Of a stretch of 64,000 nt of DNA, positions 53,605 through 62,333 are shown piece after piece (the first letter of the stretch is position 1; each line of letters begins with the position of its first letter). Source of the stretch: Candidatus Altimarinota bacterium. GTDB lineage: Bacteria > Patescibacteriota > Gracilibacteria > UBA1369 > UM-FILTER-53-11. The notes below the pieces were generated by a model, which worked only from the letters and a program-made list of their open reading frames with translations, ran no database searches and was not told the origin of the DNA. The stretch lies in assembly GCA_018061065.1 (NCBI GenBank), contig JAGOUV010000004.1, forward strand, positions 1 through 64,000. Reading direction: 5' to 3'. The translations under genes were made by a program, and so were the position numbers.

Positions 53605-54651
53605 CAGGAAGGCCGTGTCGGTAGGACCCGGATCTGCTTCAGGATGAAATTGGACTGCCATGAAAGGAAGTTTTTTGTGTTTAATACCCTCTACCGTGTG
53701 GTCGTTGGCATTTTCCATCCATACCATCCAGTCTTTCGGTAGTGTTTTTCCATTTACCGCAAATCCGTGATTTTGCGAGGTGAGGTAGCAGTGCTGGGTG
53801 GTAACATCGATAACTGGTTGATTCTGCGCACGGTGACCGTACTTCAGCTTATATGTTTTTGCCCCTGCAGCAATTGCCATAACCTGGATTCCCAAACAGA
53901 TACCAAAGGTGGGAATACGCTTTTCGTAAGCCTTTTTAATCATAGCGTGCATAGCCGTAAGACTTGCGGGATCGCCTGGGCCATTTGAGAAAAAGAGACC
54001 ATCATACTCATATTTCGTATTCAACACATCGTAATCCCATGGCACACGAATAATATTCAGTCCGCGATCCAGGAAGCTGCGCAAAATATTATTCTTCATC
54101 CCCGTATCAAAGGCGATAATCGTTTTTTTGTTTCCTGCCTTGCGGTATTCTATAGGTTTAGTCAGCGAGACCTGTGCGACTAGATTTTCTTTATTCGGAT
54201 CTTCGATTGCTTTTTTAGGCTGTTTCCCATCAGCTACAATCTGACCGAGCATCACGCCATGTTCACGCAATTTCTGGGTCAAGGCGCGTGTATCAATTCC
54301 GGTTAATCCCGGTATATTGTAATACTGCATCCACTTAGAGAGACTTTCCTTTGCATTCCAGTGACTATAGGTATCGCAATATTCACTCACAATTAATCCG
54401 CGAATGTGCATGGAATCACTCTCGAAAAATTTCTTCATCTTATATTCATCGCGCTCTTGAGAAGGTACACCATAATTTCCCACCAGAGGATACGTCAGCA
54501 CTAAAATCTGTCCTCTATAAGAAGGATCAGTCAAACTTTCAGGATAACCTACCATTCCGGTATTAAAAACCACCTCGCCTTCACTACTAACAGGCGCTCC
54601 AAAGGGTTTTCCCTCGAAACTACTTCCATCAGTGAGGACGAGTCGCGCCAT
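53578..54651 (-). CDS. carA: carbamoyl-phosphate synthase small subunit
   Basis: Glutaminase subunit that supplies ammonia to the large subunit for carbamoyl phosphate. The 357-residue protein has the N-terminal domain (MARLVLTDGSSFEGKPFG, GYPESLTDPSYRGQILVLTYPLVGNYG) and a class I glutamine amidotransferase domain with FSNGPGDP, the nucleophile-containing FGICLGIQVMA, and the His/Glu pair in AVQFHPEADPGP. The large subunit carB is not in the window. It is divergent from the ABC genes and near pyrB, pyrC and pyrD. Confidence 0.96.
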   Translation of the reverse strand: MARLVLTDGSSFEGKPFGAPVSSEGEVVFNTGMVGYPESLTDPSYRGQILVLTYPLVGNYGVPSQERDEYKMKKFFESDSMHIRGLIVSEYCDTYSHWNAKESLSKWMQYYNIPGLTGIDTRALTQKLREHGVMLGQIVADGKQPKKAIEDPNKENLVAQVSLTKPIEYRKAGNKKTIIAFDTGMKNNILRSFLDRGLNIIRVPWDYDVLNTKYEYDGLFFSNGPGDPASLTAMHAMIKKAYEKRIPTFGICLGIQVMAIAAGAKTYKLKYGHRAQNQPVIDVTTQHCYLTSQNHGFAVNGKTLPKDWMVWMENANDHTVEGIKHKKLPFMAVQFHPEADPGPTDTAFLFDDFVKML

Positions 54652-54661
54652 TTATTGGGCA

Positions 54662-54668
54662 TATACTA
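54662..54668. promoter_or_regulatory. overlapping divergent -10 elements (carA / ABC genes)
   Basis: TATACT (54662-54667) reads as a -10 on the plus strand and TAGTAT (54668-54663) on the minus strand. The minus-strand ATG of carA is 11 bases away. The plus-strand ATG 54672 is 4 bases away and ATG 54720 is 52 bases away. Confidence 0.45.
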
Positions 54669-54719
54669 CACATGGATGGTAGGTCTGACAATATACTGGT
54701 AGAATCACTACCCCGTCAT

Positions 54720-56456
54720 ATGAAGAAAAAACCGTCTCAACCTAATCTATTTGGCTTACTGAAGCCGTATCGCAAGCTTATCATCCCCTTGATTGTGCTG
54801 GCACTTTTGAGCAATGCCTTAACATTGTGGTTGCCGCTCCTGATATCTCATGGGATAGATGGTTTTTTAACAGGTGGGGAGCTGGATCCTGTTTTAGGTA
54901 AATTCGCCATTGCGTCGGCATTTATATTTCTGCTGACCTATGTGCAGAATATCTTCCAAACGTACGCCTCCGAGCGGGTTGGGCGGGATTTGAGGAGAAA
55001 TCTTTCGGACAAAATCTCCACGCACACGTTTGCTCAGGTACAGAATGTCACTCCGGCCAAGCTGTTAACCAACCTGACTTCTGATATTGATTCGATAAAA
55101 ATGTTCGTGTCTCTGGCGGTGGCAAATATTATTTCCTCAGTTTTTCTTATTGTCGTGGGAAGTATTTTGCTGATAACTATTAATTGGAAGCTGGGGTTGG
55201 CGGTGCTGATTATATTGCCGATTATCGGTGGTACCTTTTTTGTCATCCTGGGAAAAGTACGTTCGTTGTTTGTGAAAACGCGTGAGGTCATAGATTGGCT
55301 TAATAAGGTCATTAACGAGAGTATTTTGGGTTCGGCGTTGATTAGAGTGCTTAATTCACAAAAATCTGAACATGAGAAATTTACTGCCGCAAACACAAAG
55401 GCACGGGAAGTAGGATTAAGCATTTTGAAACTTTTTTCAGCGATGATTCCGATTATTACCTTTGCCACAAATCTCGCCATCCTTATTATTTTAGTGCTGG
55501 GTGGAAAATATATTATTGAGGGAACAATGAGTTTAGGTGACTTCGCTTCGTTTAACACGTACCTGGCAATCTTAATCTTTCCGATTTTTATTCTTGGATT
55601 CATGAGCAATATTATCGCGCAGGCGCAGGCCTCGTATAATAGAGTTGTTGAGGTGCTCAATGCGCCCGAGCCAAAAGAAGATGGTGCGCGGACAGAGGCG
55701 TTACAGGGCAGTATTCAAATAGAAGACCTCAGTTTGTTGTATGGAGAAAAAGTCGCGCTTAAAAATGTTTCATTAACCATTGAACCGGGCAGCAGAGTGG
55801 CGATTATTGGACCGACGGCAGCGGGAAAAACGCAGTTATTGAGTCTTCTTATTGGCTTAATACCGCCGACCACGGGTGAGGTGAAATACGATCATCACAG
55901 TCTCAATGAATATCAGCGTGAAGCATTGTATAAGCAGGTGGGGCTGGTTTTTCAGGACAGCATTATTTTTAATATGAGTTTACGGGAGAATATTGCCTTC
56001 AATACAGAGGTAACGGAAGAAGACATGCAGAAAGCGATCGAGACCGCGGAACTTTCCGATTTTATCAGTGCGTTGCCCGAGGGGCTTAATACGATTGTTT
56101 CTGAAAGAGGAACGAGCTTGTCTGGCGGTCAGAAGCAACGAATTATGCTTGCGCGCGCGTTGGCGATTAATCCAAAAATTTTGTTGTTGGATGATTTTAC
56201 TGCGCGTGTTGATACAACGACTGAAAAAAAGATTTTAGAAAATGTCGCACAGAATTATCCGGGCTTAACATTAATTTCAGTGACCCAGAAAATTTCTTCA
56301 GTGGAACAGTACGATCAAATTATTGTTCTGATGGAGGGCGAAGTCATAGCTACGGGTAAACATGAAAAGCTCATGGAGACTTCGCCCGAATATATCCAAA
56401 TTTTTGACTCTCAGCAAAGTACCAACACATATGAATTACAACCTCAGCAAGCCTAA
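54720..56456 (+). CDS. ABC exporter half-transporter, subunit 1 (degenerate catalytic site)
   Basis: A 578-residue type IV ABC exporter: six membrane helices in the first 320 residues, then one nucleotide-binding domain. Walker A is GPTAAGKTQ, signature LSGGQKQR is canonical, but Walker B reads LLLDDFTARVD with Asp in place of the usual catalytic Glu. It pairs with the next gene, overlapping it by 26 bases. Start: ATG 54720 (MKKKPSQPNLF) fits the family; an in-frame ATG at 54672 would add 16 residues. Substrate unknown. Confidence 0.9.
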   Translation: MKKKPSQPNLFGLLKPYRKLIIPLIVLALLSNALTLWLPLLISHGIDGFLTGGELDPVLGKFAIASAFIFLLTYVQNIFQTYASERVGRDLRRNLSDKISTHTFAQVQNVTPAKLLTNLTSDIDSIKMFVSLAVANIISSVFLIVVGSILLITINWKLGLAVLIILPIIGGTFFVILGKVRSLFVKTREVIDWLNKVINESILGSALIRVLNSQKSEHEKFTAANTKAREVGLSILKLFSAMIPIITFATNLAILIILVLGGKYIIEGTMSLGDFASFNTYLAILIFPIFILGFMSNIIAQAQASYNRVVEVLNAPEPKEDGARTEALQGSIQIEDLSLLYGEKVALKNVSLTIEPGSRVAIIGPTAAGKTQLLSLLIGLIPPTTGEVKYDHHSLNEYQREALYKQVGLVFQDSIIFNMSLRENIAFNTEVTEEDMQKAIETAELSDFISALPEGLNTIVSERGTSLSGGQKQRIMLARALAINPKILLLDDFTARVDTTTEKKILENVAQNYPGLTLISVTQKISSVEQYDQIIVLMEGEVIATGKHEKLMETSPEYIQIFDSQQSTNTYELQPQQA

Positions 56457-58188
56457 TCCCGCACAGAAGACTTCCACGTGGAAAGCTGCAAAGAAAATGT
56501 GGCCGCTCATCGTTGAAGAAAAAAAGATAATGATCTTTGCTTTTGTGGCGGTGATAGTAAATTCTCTTTTAAATCTTGTAGCTCCTCGGTTGATCGCGCA
56601 TGCAGTAGATACCTATATTATCAATCGCGATTATCATGGAGTGCTCGTGTATGCGGGAATAATTCTCGCGATATTTTTGTGTGCTTTGGTCACAAGCTAT
56701 GTGCAGACGCGTCTCATGGGCGGCGTTGGCCAGAGAGTCTTATATCGTTTGCGTAATCGCATTTTCAATAAGCTTCAAGCATTGCCGATCGCGTTTTTTA
56801 ATCAAAATAAAGCAGGCGATCTGATTTCACGCATTAATAATGATACCGATAAGATCAGTCAATTTTTCTCCCAGGCGCTCGTGCAATTTGTTAATAGTAT
56901 TTTTCTCATGACAGGTGCTGCCGTATTTTTGTTAATTCTTAATTTTCGTCTTGGTGCAGCTACGTTGGCACCCGCCGTATTTTTGCTGATTTTTACCCTG
57001 CTTCTTTCACCTTGGGTTAAGAGAAAAAACCTGGTGAGTTCTCAGTCTTTGGGCGGTATGAGTTCGGAGATTCAGGAGAGCTTGCAGAATTTTAAAGTGA
57101 TTATTGCCTTTAATCGTCGAGATTATTTTAAAAAGCGTTTTCAGGAAGTGAATAGTATAAATTATACTGCGGCAATTGATGCGGGTGTTGCCAATAATAC
57201 GTTTGTTCCGATTTATGGATTGGCCTCAAATATTGGGCAGCTCATCGTTATTGCGTATGGTATTTCCCTTATTGCAGCGGGGAATTTTACGATTGGGCTA
57301 TTGATTAGTTTTTTGGCTTACGCAAATAATTTCTACAACCCTCTCAGACATTTAGCCGCGCTCTGGGCAAACTTTCAGACAGCGCTTGCAAGTTGGGATC
57401 GCGTGCATGAAATACTCGTGATGGAGAGCAATTTACCTTTATTGAGCGATGTTACTTCCACTCCGAGCAATGCAATTCTCGAATTTAAAAAGGTGAGTTT
57501 TTCTTATCCCGATGGAAAGGAAGTCTTGCATACTATTTCAATGAGTTTGGAGAAGGGAAAAACATATGCACTCGTGGGGCCGACCGGAGGAGGAAAGACG
57601 ACGACTGCTTCTTTGATGGCGCGTTTGTACGATCCTACGATAGGGACGATAGTATTGAATGGGAAAGATATCCGCGCATATTCCGATGAAGAGCGTACCC
57701 AGAAAATTGGATTTATTCTGCAGGAACCAATGTTGTTTACCGGTACGTTGAGGGAAAATATTTTGTATGGCAATGAGCAGTATGTTTCGTATGACAATGA
57801 AAAGTTAGAGAAGTTACTACGGGAAGCTGGTTTGGAAAAATTACTGAATCGGTTTGATAAAGGTTTGGAGACGGAGCTTACCGCCAGCGGAGACGCGGTG
57901 AGTCTGGGGCAGAAGCAGTTGATCGCGTTTATTAGGGCAGTGTTGAGAAATCCTGAGCTGCTGATTTTGGATGAGGCGACGGCGAATATCGATACGGTGA
58001 CCGAGCAGCTTTTGGAAGATATTTTGCGCAACTTACCACCAGGCACTACTAAGGTCATTATCGCGCATCGCTTGAATACGATCGAAAATGCCGATGAGAT
58101 ATTTTTCGTGAATGCCGGTGAGGTGGTACGCGCGGGCTCTATGGATCACGCGATGGAGATGTTGTTGCATCACAATAGAAAGAGCTGA
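56431..58188 (+). CDS. ABC exporter half-transporter, subunit 2
   Basis: A 585-residue exporter half with six membrane helices and one nucleotide-binding domain: Walker A GPTGGGKTTT, Walker B LLILDEATANID (canonical Glu), switch IIAHRLNTIE. Its signature reads VSLGQKQL rather than LSGGQ. This is the partner pattern of heterodimeric exporters such as LmrCD or TM287/288, in which one composite ATP site has a non-canonical Walker B in one subunit and a non-canonical signature in the other. The start at 56431 (MNYNLSKPN) overlaps the upstream gene. Substrate unknown. Confidence 0.9.
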   Translation: MNYNLSKPNPAQKTSTWKAAKKMWPLIVEEKKIMIFAFVAVIVNSLLNLVAPRLIAHAVDTYIINRDYHGVLVYAGIILAIFLCALVTSYVQTRLMGGVGQRVLYRLRNRIFNKLQALPIAFFNQNKAGDLISRINNDTDKISQFFSQALVQFVNSIFLMTGAAVFLLILNFRLGAATLAPAVFLLIFTLLLSPWVKRKNLVSSQSLGGMSSEIQESLQNFKVIIAFNRRDYFKKRFQEVNSINYTAAIDAGVANNTFVPIYGLASNIGQLIVIAYGISLIAAGNFTIGLLISFLAYANNFYNPLRHLAALWANFQTALASWDRVHEILVMESNLPLLSDVTSTPSNAILEFKKVSFSYPDGKEVLHTISMSLEKGKTYALVGPTGGGKTTTASLMARLYDPTIGTIVLNGKDIRAYSDEERTQKIGFILQEPMLFTGTLRENILYGNEQYVSYDNEKLEKLLREAGLEKLLNRFDKGLETELTASGDAVSLGQKQLIAFIRAVLRNPELLILDEATANIDTVTEQLLEDILRNLPPGTTKVIIAHRLNTIENADEIFFVNAGEVVRAGSMDHAMEMLLHHNRKS

Positions 58189-58195
58189 CGGCATC

Positions 58196-58204
58196 TGCTA
58201 TAAT
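58196..58204 (+). promoter_or_regulatory. extended -10 promoter of pyrB (leaderless geometry)
   Basis: TGC-TATAAT (hexamer 58199-58204), a perfect -10, 7 bases before ATG 58212. No obvious -35. It lies between the ABC subunit 2 stop and pyrB. Confidence 0.68.
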
Positions 58205-58211
58205 CACCCCG

Positions 58212-59135
58212 ATGAAATTCACCGGCTCAGACATCTTGAGTGCAGCGCAGTTTGAAAAGGATGATATTTTGACGGTCTTGCAGCGGGCGGCGGAACTTGA
58301 GCCCTATGCCAAAAAAGAGAAGTGGGGGAATATTTTGGAGGGGAAGCTCATGGCTTCGCTTTTTTATGAACCTTCTACGCGTACGCGCCTGTCTTTTGAG
58401 ACCTCGATGCAGCGATTGGGTGGCCGTGTGATTTCGGCGGTTGGACTGCAGTTTTCATCGCTTACGAAAGGCGAAACACTTTATGATACTGGTTTGATTA
58501 TTGAAAATTATGCAGATGTGATTGCCATGCGTCATCCTGATAATGGCTCTGTGGCAGAGCTCGCACGGGGCGCGAACATTCCGGTTATTAACGCAGGAGA
58601 CGGCTCAAACGAGCACCCTTCTCAGTCACTCCTGGATTTATTTACAATTCAGAAGGAGCGCGGAACGTTGGATGGAATTACTGTGGCCATGGTGGGGGAT
58701 CTGAAGTTTGGTCGCACGGTGCACTCGCTTTCACAGATGCTGAGTCACTTTAAGGTGAAACTTATTTTTATTGCTCCTGATGAATTAAAGATGCCGGCGC
58801 ATATTACTGAAGAACTCAAGAAGCGTGGCATTGATATTGAAGAAACAACCGACATGGTGGGCGGTTTGAAAAAGGCTGATGTGGTCTATATGACACGCAT
58901 TCAACAAGAGCGTTTCACTGACCAAGCTGAGTACGATAAGCATCGCAATACCTATATTTTGACTAAGGCGATGGTTGAGTCCACAAATCCTAAGATGACG
59001 ATCATGCACCCGTTGCCACGTATTTGGGAAATTACTGCTGATGTAGATCAGGTTCCGGGAGCTGCGTACTTCCGCCAGGTAGCAAATGGTGTGGCGGTGA
59101 GAATGGCACTTTTGACGCTGGTACTGGGAAAATAA
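58212..59135 (+). CDS. pyrB: aspartate carbamoyltransferase catalytic subunit
   Basis: Joins carbamoyl phosphate to aspartate to form N-carbamoyl-aspartate. The 307-residue protein has the carbamoyl-phosphate loop FYEPSTRTRLSFETSMQRLGG, ALRHPDN-like MRHPDN, NAGDGSNEHPSQSLLDLFTI, and HPLPRIWEI at the aspartate-binding loop. Normal length. No pyrI regulatory subunit is near. pyrC follows after 16 bases. Confidence 0.96.
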   Translation: MKFTGSDILSAAQFEKDDILTVLQRAAELEPYAKKEKWGNILEGKLMASLFYEPSTRTRLSFETSMQRLGGRVISAVGLQFSSLTKGETLYDTGLIIENYADVIAMRHPDNGSVAELARGANIPVINAGDGSNEHPSQSLLDLFTIQKERGTLDGITVAMVGDLKFGRTVHSLSQMLSHFKVKLIFIAPDELKMPAHITEELKKRGIDIEETTDMVGGLKKADVVYMTRIQQERFTDQAEYDKHRNTYILTKAMVESTNPKMTIMHPLPRIWEITADVDQVPGAAYFRQVANGVAVRMALLTLVLGK

Positions 59136-59151
59136 TGACGCGCACTATTGT

Positions 59152-60459
59152 ATGACTTCGCTGATTCTAAAAAACGGAACAATCGTCACGGCGCAGGGAA
59201 TGACGCGGGCGGATGTTTTTTTGAAAGATGGAAAAATTGCGGATATCGATCGAAGTATTTCCGTGGAAGGCGCGCAGGTAATTGATTGTACCGGGCTCCA
59301 TGTTTTGCCGGGTGTGATCGATATGCATGTGCATTTCCGTGATCCAGGTGGCACGCATAAAGAAGATTTCTTGACGGGTTCGGCTGCTGCGGCAAGCGGT
59401 GGGGTGACGACGGTTATTGATATGCCTAACACGAGTCCGCTCGTGACGACGATGGAAGCTCTGGAGCAAAAGCGTAAGATAGTTCAGGGGCGTTCATATG
59501 TGAACTATGGATTTTATTTTGGTGGTACGGAGGACAATCTTGAGGAAGCACGGCAGGCGCTCAAGACCGGCGTTTTTGGCATTAAAATTTACATGGGAAA
59601 ATCTACGGGAAATTTGCTCGTGGAGTCGACCGAGATGCTGGAGAAATTTTTGCAGCTGGGCGGCATGTGTATTATTCACGCAGAGGATCAGAATATGATT
59701 GGAGACTATGAAGAGAAGTTTTTGGGTGCGGTAGAGCCACGCACGCACTCATTAATCCGCAATCCCCTGGCTGCTGCCGCCGCGACGGAACGCATTATAG
59801 AACTCTCAAAAAAAACAAATGGCCGCATTCATATTACACATCTTTCCACTGGATTGGAGATAGAGGAGTTGCGAAAAAATAAGACCGCGCTCATTACCGC
59901 TGATGCAACTCCGCACCATTTATTTTTGACTGATGATGATTATCAGACCCTGGGAAATCGCGCGAAGGTGAATCCACCACTGCGTTTTGAAGAAGACCGG
60001 GAAGCGCTTTGGAAAGGCATGAAAGAGGGATTGATTGATTGTGTGGCCACGGATCATGCGCCACATACGTTAGAAGAAAAAGATCGTGAGTATAAAAATG
60101 TTCCATCGGGAATGCCCGGGGTAGAAATGTCAGTGCCGCTTTTATTAGATGCGGTAAATCGTGACAAAATTTCGCTACAGCAATTTATTGCGTTGACCTC
60201 GACGCATCCTGCGGAAATTTTAGGATTGAAGACAAAAGGAAAAATTGAGATGGAATTTGATGCCGATCTGACGATCGTTGATATGAATGAAGAGCGCGCC
60301 GTAGGTGAGAAAAAATATTTTACCAAGTGTAATTGGTCGCCATACGAAGGACGAAAATTAAAAGGCTGGCCCAAGATGACGATCGTAGGTGGAAAGGTAG
60401 TGTTTCAGGATGGGTTGCTGGTGGGGGAGCCGACGGGAAAGGAGTTGCTGAAGAACTAA
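59152..60459 (+). CDS. pyrC: dihydroorotase
   Basis: Cyclises N-carbamoyl-aspartate to dihydroorotate. The 435-residue amidohydrolase-superfamily protein has the metal-binding DMHVHFRDPGG, the region with the carbamylated-lysine equivalent GIKIYMGKSTGNLL, HAED, ITHLSTG, DATPHHL and the catalytic CVATDHAPH. Length fits the large type I class. Start ATG 59152 is the first useful one after the pyrB stop (an ATG overlapping it runs into a stop). Confidence 0.95.
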   Translation: MTSLILKNGTIVTAQGMTRADVFLKDGKIADIDRSISVEGAQVIDCTGLHVLPGVIDMHVHFRDPGGTHKEDFLTGSAAAASGGVTTVIDMPNTSPLVTTMEALEQKRKIVQGRSYVNYGFYFGGTEDNLEEARQALKTGVFGIKIYMGKSTGNLLVESTEMLEKFLQLGGMCIIHAEDQNMIGDYEEKFLGAVEPRTHSLIRNPLAAAAATERIIELSKKTNGRIHITHLSTGLEIEELRKNKTALITADATPHHLFLTDDDYQTLGNRAKVNPPLRFEEDREALWKGMKEGLIDCVATDHAPHTLEEKDREYKNVPSGMPGVEMSVPLLLDAVNRDKISLQQFIALTSTHPAEILGLKTKGKIEMEFDADLTIVDMNEERAVGEKKYFTKCNWSPYEGRKLKGWPKMTIVGGKVVFQDGLLVGEPTGKELLKN

Positions 60460-60467
60460 AGCTAACG

Positions 60468-60496
60468 TTGACAGATAGCCAATGGAGGCTTATTGT
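60468..60496 (+). promoter_or_regulatory. promoter of the M20 hydrolase gene
   Basis: Perfect -35 TTGACA (60468-60473), 17-base spacer, -10 TATTGT (60491-60496), 13 bases before ATG 60510. Confidence 0.55.
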
Positions 60497-60509
60497 AGGC
60501 CGCCTACAT

Positions 60510-62255
60510 ATGGAGATGACAGAGCGTCTTAACGGTTACCCTGATACAAACGAGTTCGCCATTCTGCATGGCGTGGCTGCGCTTGATAATCAGGCTAAAG
60601 TCGCCACAGAAGGCCGCACCTGTTTCGCCTTTTCCGAAAAAGAAGATGATGCATTTGCCACGGTTCATGGGCAGGTCGTTCATCTTTTTGCTGAGCATGG
60701 TGTATCGCCAGACCAGTACGAGATCACACAAGACGCGATAGGAAATTTATACGTCACGTGGTTTGGTAAAAATAGAGGGGAGACATTTGTGTCCGGATCG
60801 CATCTTGATAGTGTGCTGGGCGGTGGTGTGTTCGATGGGCCTGCCGGGGTGAATAGCGCTTATAATTTCTTACGACATCTTGTTGAAAATAACATTACGC
60901 CTGAGGCGGGTTTTACCATGGTTGCATGGCGTGCAGAAGAGTCGAGTCCCACTACGGGTACAACATCCGTAGGCAGTCGTGTGGCGACACAAACCATGTC
61001 ATTAAAAGAGCTTGAGCGTGTACCGTATAAATTTCCGGGAGCAGAAGCGATAACGCTTAAACAGCATATTATTGATACACGTGGAGAGGAGGCGTGGGAG
61101 CAAATCGTTCAGGAATATCAAAATGGGAATCCATTCTTTTCAAAAATGAGGGTTACGGGAAGTAATGAGCTGCATATTGAACAAAGCGCGGTGACTGAAC
61201 GTCAGGGGAGGGATGTCGGTATTGTGGTGGGAGGTATTGGAAGTGCAATTCGACAGCAGCTTACGCAGAGCGTTGATTGCAATAAACTTACCGTTACTCC
61301 TGAAAATCCACACAAGAAAATTACGCTAACATTTATCGGTGAGCAGGCTCACACGGGCGGTACTCCGCCAAATGTTGCCGAGACAGTAGATGAGGCACGC
61401 CGCCAAGGCCTTCCCTGGTATAGAAAAGATGCATTGGTAGCAAGTGCCCAATTTACAAAGATGTTACTAAGCCGATATGGTGATAAAATTAAAGTTTTGA
61501 GCTATCGACCAGAGCGTGCAACCGGATATACAACGGTTCCCCACTCGCAAATTCTTGAGTTCTCATTCCCCGCAGAATTCGATACAAGCTCTATTCTTGC
61601 CATGGTACAAAATGCTGAACGTGATTATGGGGTTCAAGTTCAGCAGGGAAGTGTATGTCAGTTGCCCGATGGTGAGCATAATTTTATTGATGTGGTGAAA
61701 CTGCATCAACAGGTAGCGCTTCCTATTGAAGTTGAACGATTAGTGCGTACAGCGGTTAATAATGAAACTGAGACGGATGAGTCGAATAGTGTTGGTACGC
61801 TGCGTGCCACGGTTGTTGATTTTACCTTTGCTCCAAACAAAGAGGGGCAGTGTGTGCTTAGTGCAAATTTGGATTTGCGTGATGTGAATCCGGAGGGGAT
61901 GCGTGCCTTGGAGGTTGAGATAGGGAGAGTGGTGGACGAGATTAGTCAGAACGTGGGCGCACCGCTTGAGCAGAAGGATGTTTCGCGGAAACCCCATGCT
62001 CCGATTAATGAGGGTCTGGCTCGTGAACTTATCGCTACATGTGATCACCTTGGTGTTACCTACGCAACATTGCCTTCCATGCCGGGACATGATGGTTCAG
62101 CACTTGCCGCCATGGGGACGCCGATTTGCATGGTGTTCTGCAGGCATGACGGAATAAGTCATAATCCTGCTGAGAATCTTGATGTTGAATATTATCGCGT
62201 AGCAGAAAAGGTTCAGCATGCGTTTATGCGCAGGAGAATTGGCGTTAGTAACTAA
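60510..62255 (+). CDS. M20-family N-carbamoyl-amino-acid amidohydrolase-like enzyme
   Basis: A 581-residue zinc hydrolase of the M20 family, closest in motifs to the carbamoylase/allantoate amidohydrolase group: SGSHLDSVLGGGVFDGPAGV, VAWRAEESSP, ELHIEQ, GEQAHTGGTPP, MPGHDGSALAAMG, FCRHDGISHNPAENL. It is longer than usual for the group (about 410-430 residues), with an insertion of about 100 residues in the middle. The start at 60510 is set by the promoter and by where homology to the family begins; an open frame extends back into pyrC. Context next to pyrB and pyrC suggests an N-carbamoyl substrate, but this is inference. Confidence 0.85.
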   Translation: MEMTERLNGYPDTNEFAILHGVAALDNQAKVATEGRTCFAFSEKEDDAFATVHGQVVHLFAEHGVSPDQYEITQDAIGNLYVTWFGKNRGETFVSGSHLDSVLGGGVFDGPAGVNSAYNFLRHLVENNITPEAGFTMVAWRAEESSPTTGTTSVGSRVATQTMSLKELERVPYKFPGAEAITLKQHIIDTRGEEAWEQIVQEYQNGNPFFSKMRVTGSNELHIEQSAVTERQGRDVGIVVGGIGSAIRQQLTQSVDCNKLTVTPENPHKKITLTFIGEQAHTGGTPPNVAETVDEARRQGLPWYRKDALVASAQFTKMLLSRYGDKIKVLSYRPERATGYTTVPHSQILEFSFPAEFDTSSILAMVQNAERDYGVQVQQGSVCQLPDGEHNFIDVVKLHQQVALPIEVERLVRTAVNNETETDESNSVGTLRATVVDFTFAPNKEGQCVLSANLDLRDVNPEGMRALEVEIGRVVDEISQNVGAPLEQKDVSRKPHAPINEGLARELIATCDHLGVTYATLPSMPGHDGSALAAMGTPICMVFCRHDGISHNPAENLDVEYYRVAEKVQHAFMRRRIGVSN

Positions 62256-62317
62256 CAAATATTCCGCGATCCTCAATTATGTGGATTACCCGCGTTTATT
62301 GCTTTATTCGACTATTA

Positions 62318-62326
62318 TGTTATTAT
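62318..62326 (+). promoter_or_regulatory. extended -10 promoter of the 62334 gene (leaderless geometry)
   Basis: TGT-TATTAT (hexamer 62321-62326), 7 bases before ATG 62334. Confidence 0.55.
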
Positions 62327-62333
62327 ATAGTAT

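Noticed and set aside
55034-55660. 208-residue minus-strand frame opposite the ABC membrane domain
   Set aside because: Hydrophobic periodicity reflects the membrane helices on the real strand; no promoter or family.
60333-60509. N-terminal extension of the M20 hydrolase overlapping pyrC
   Set aside because: The extension is translated from pyrC codons in another frame, has Gly/Lys/Arg-rich sequence unlike the family, and precedes the promoter at 60468-60496.
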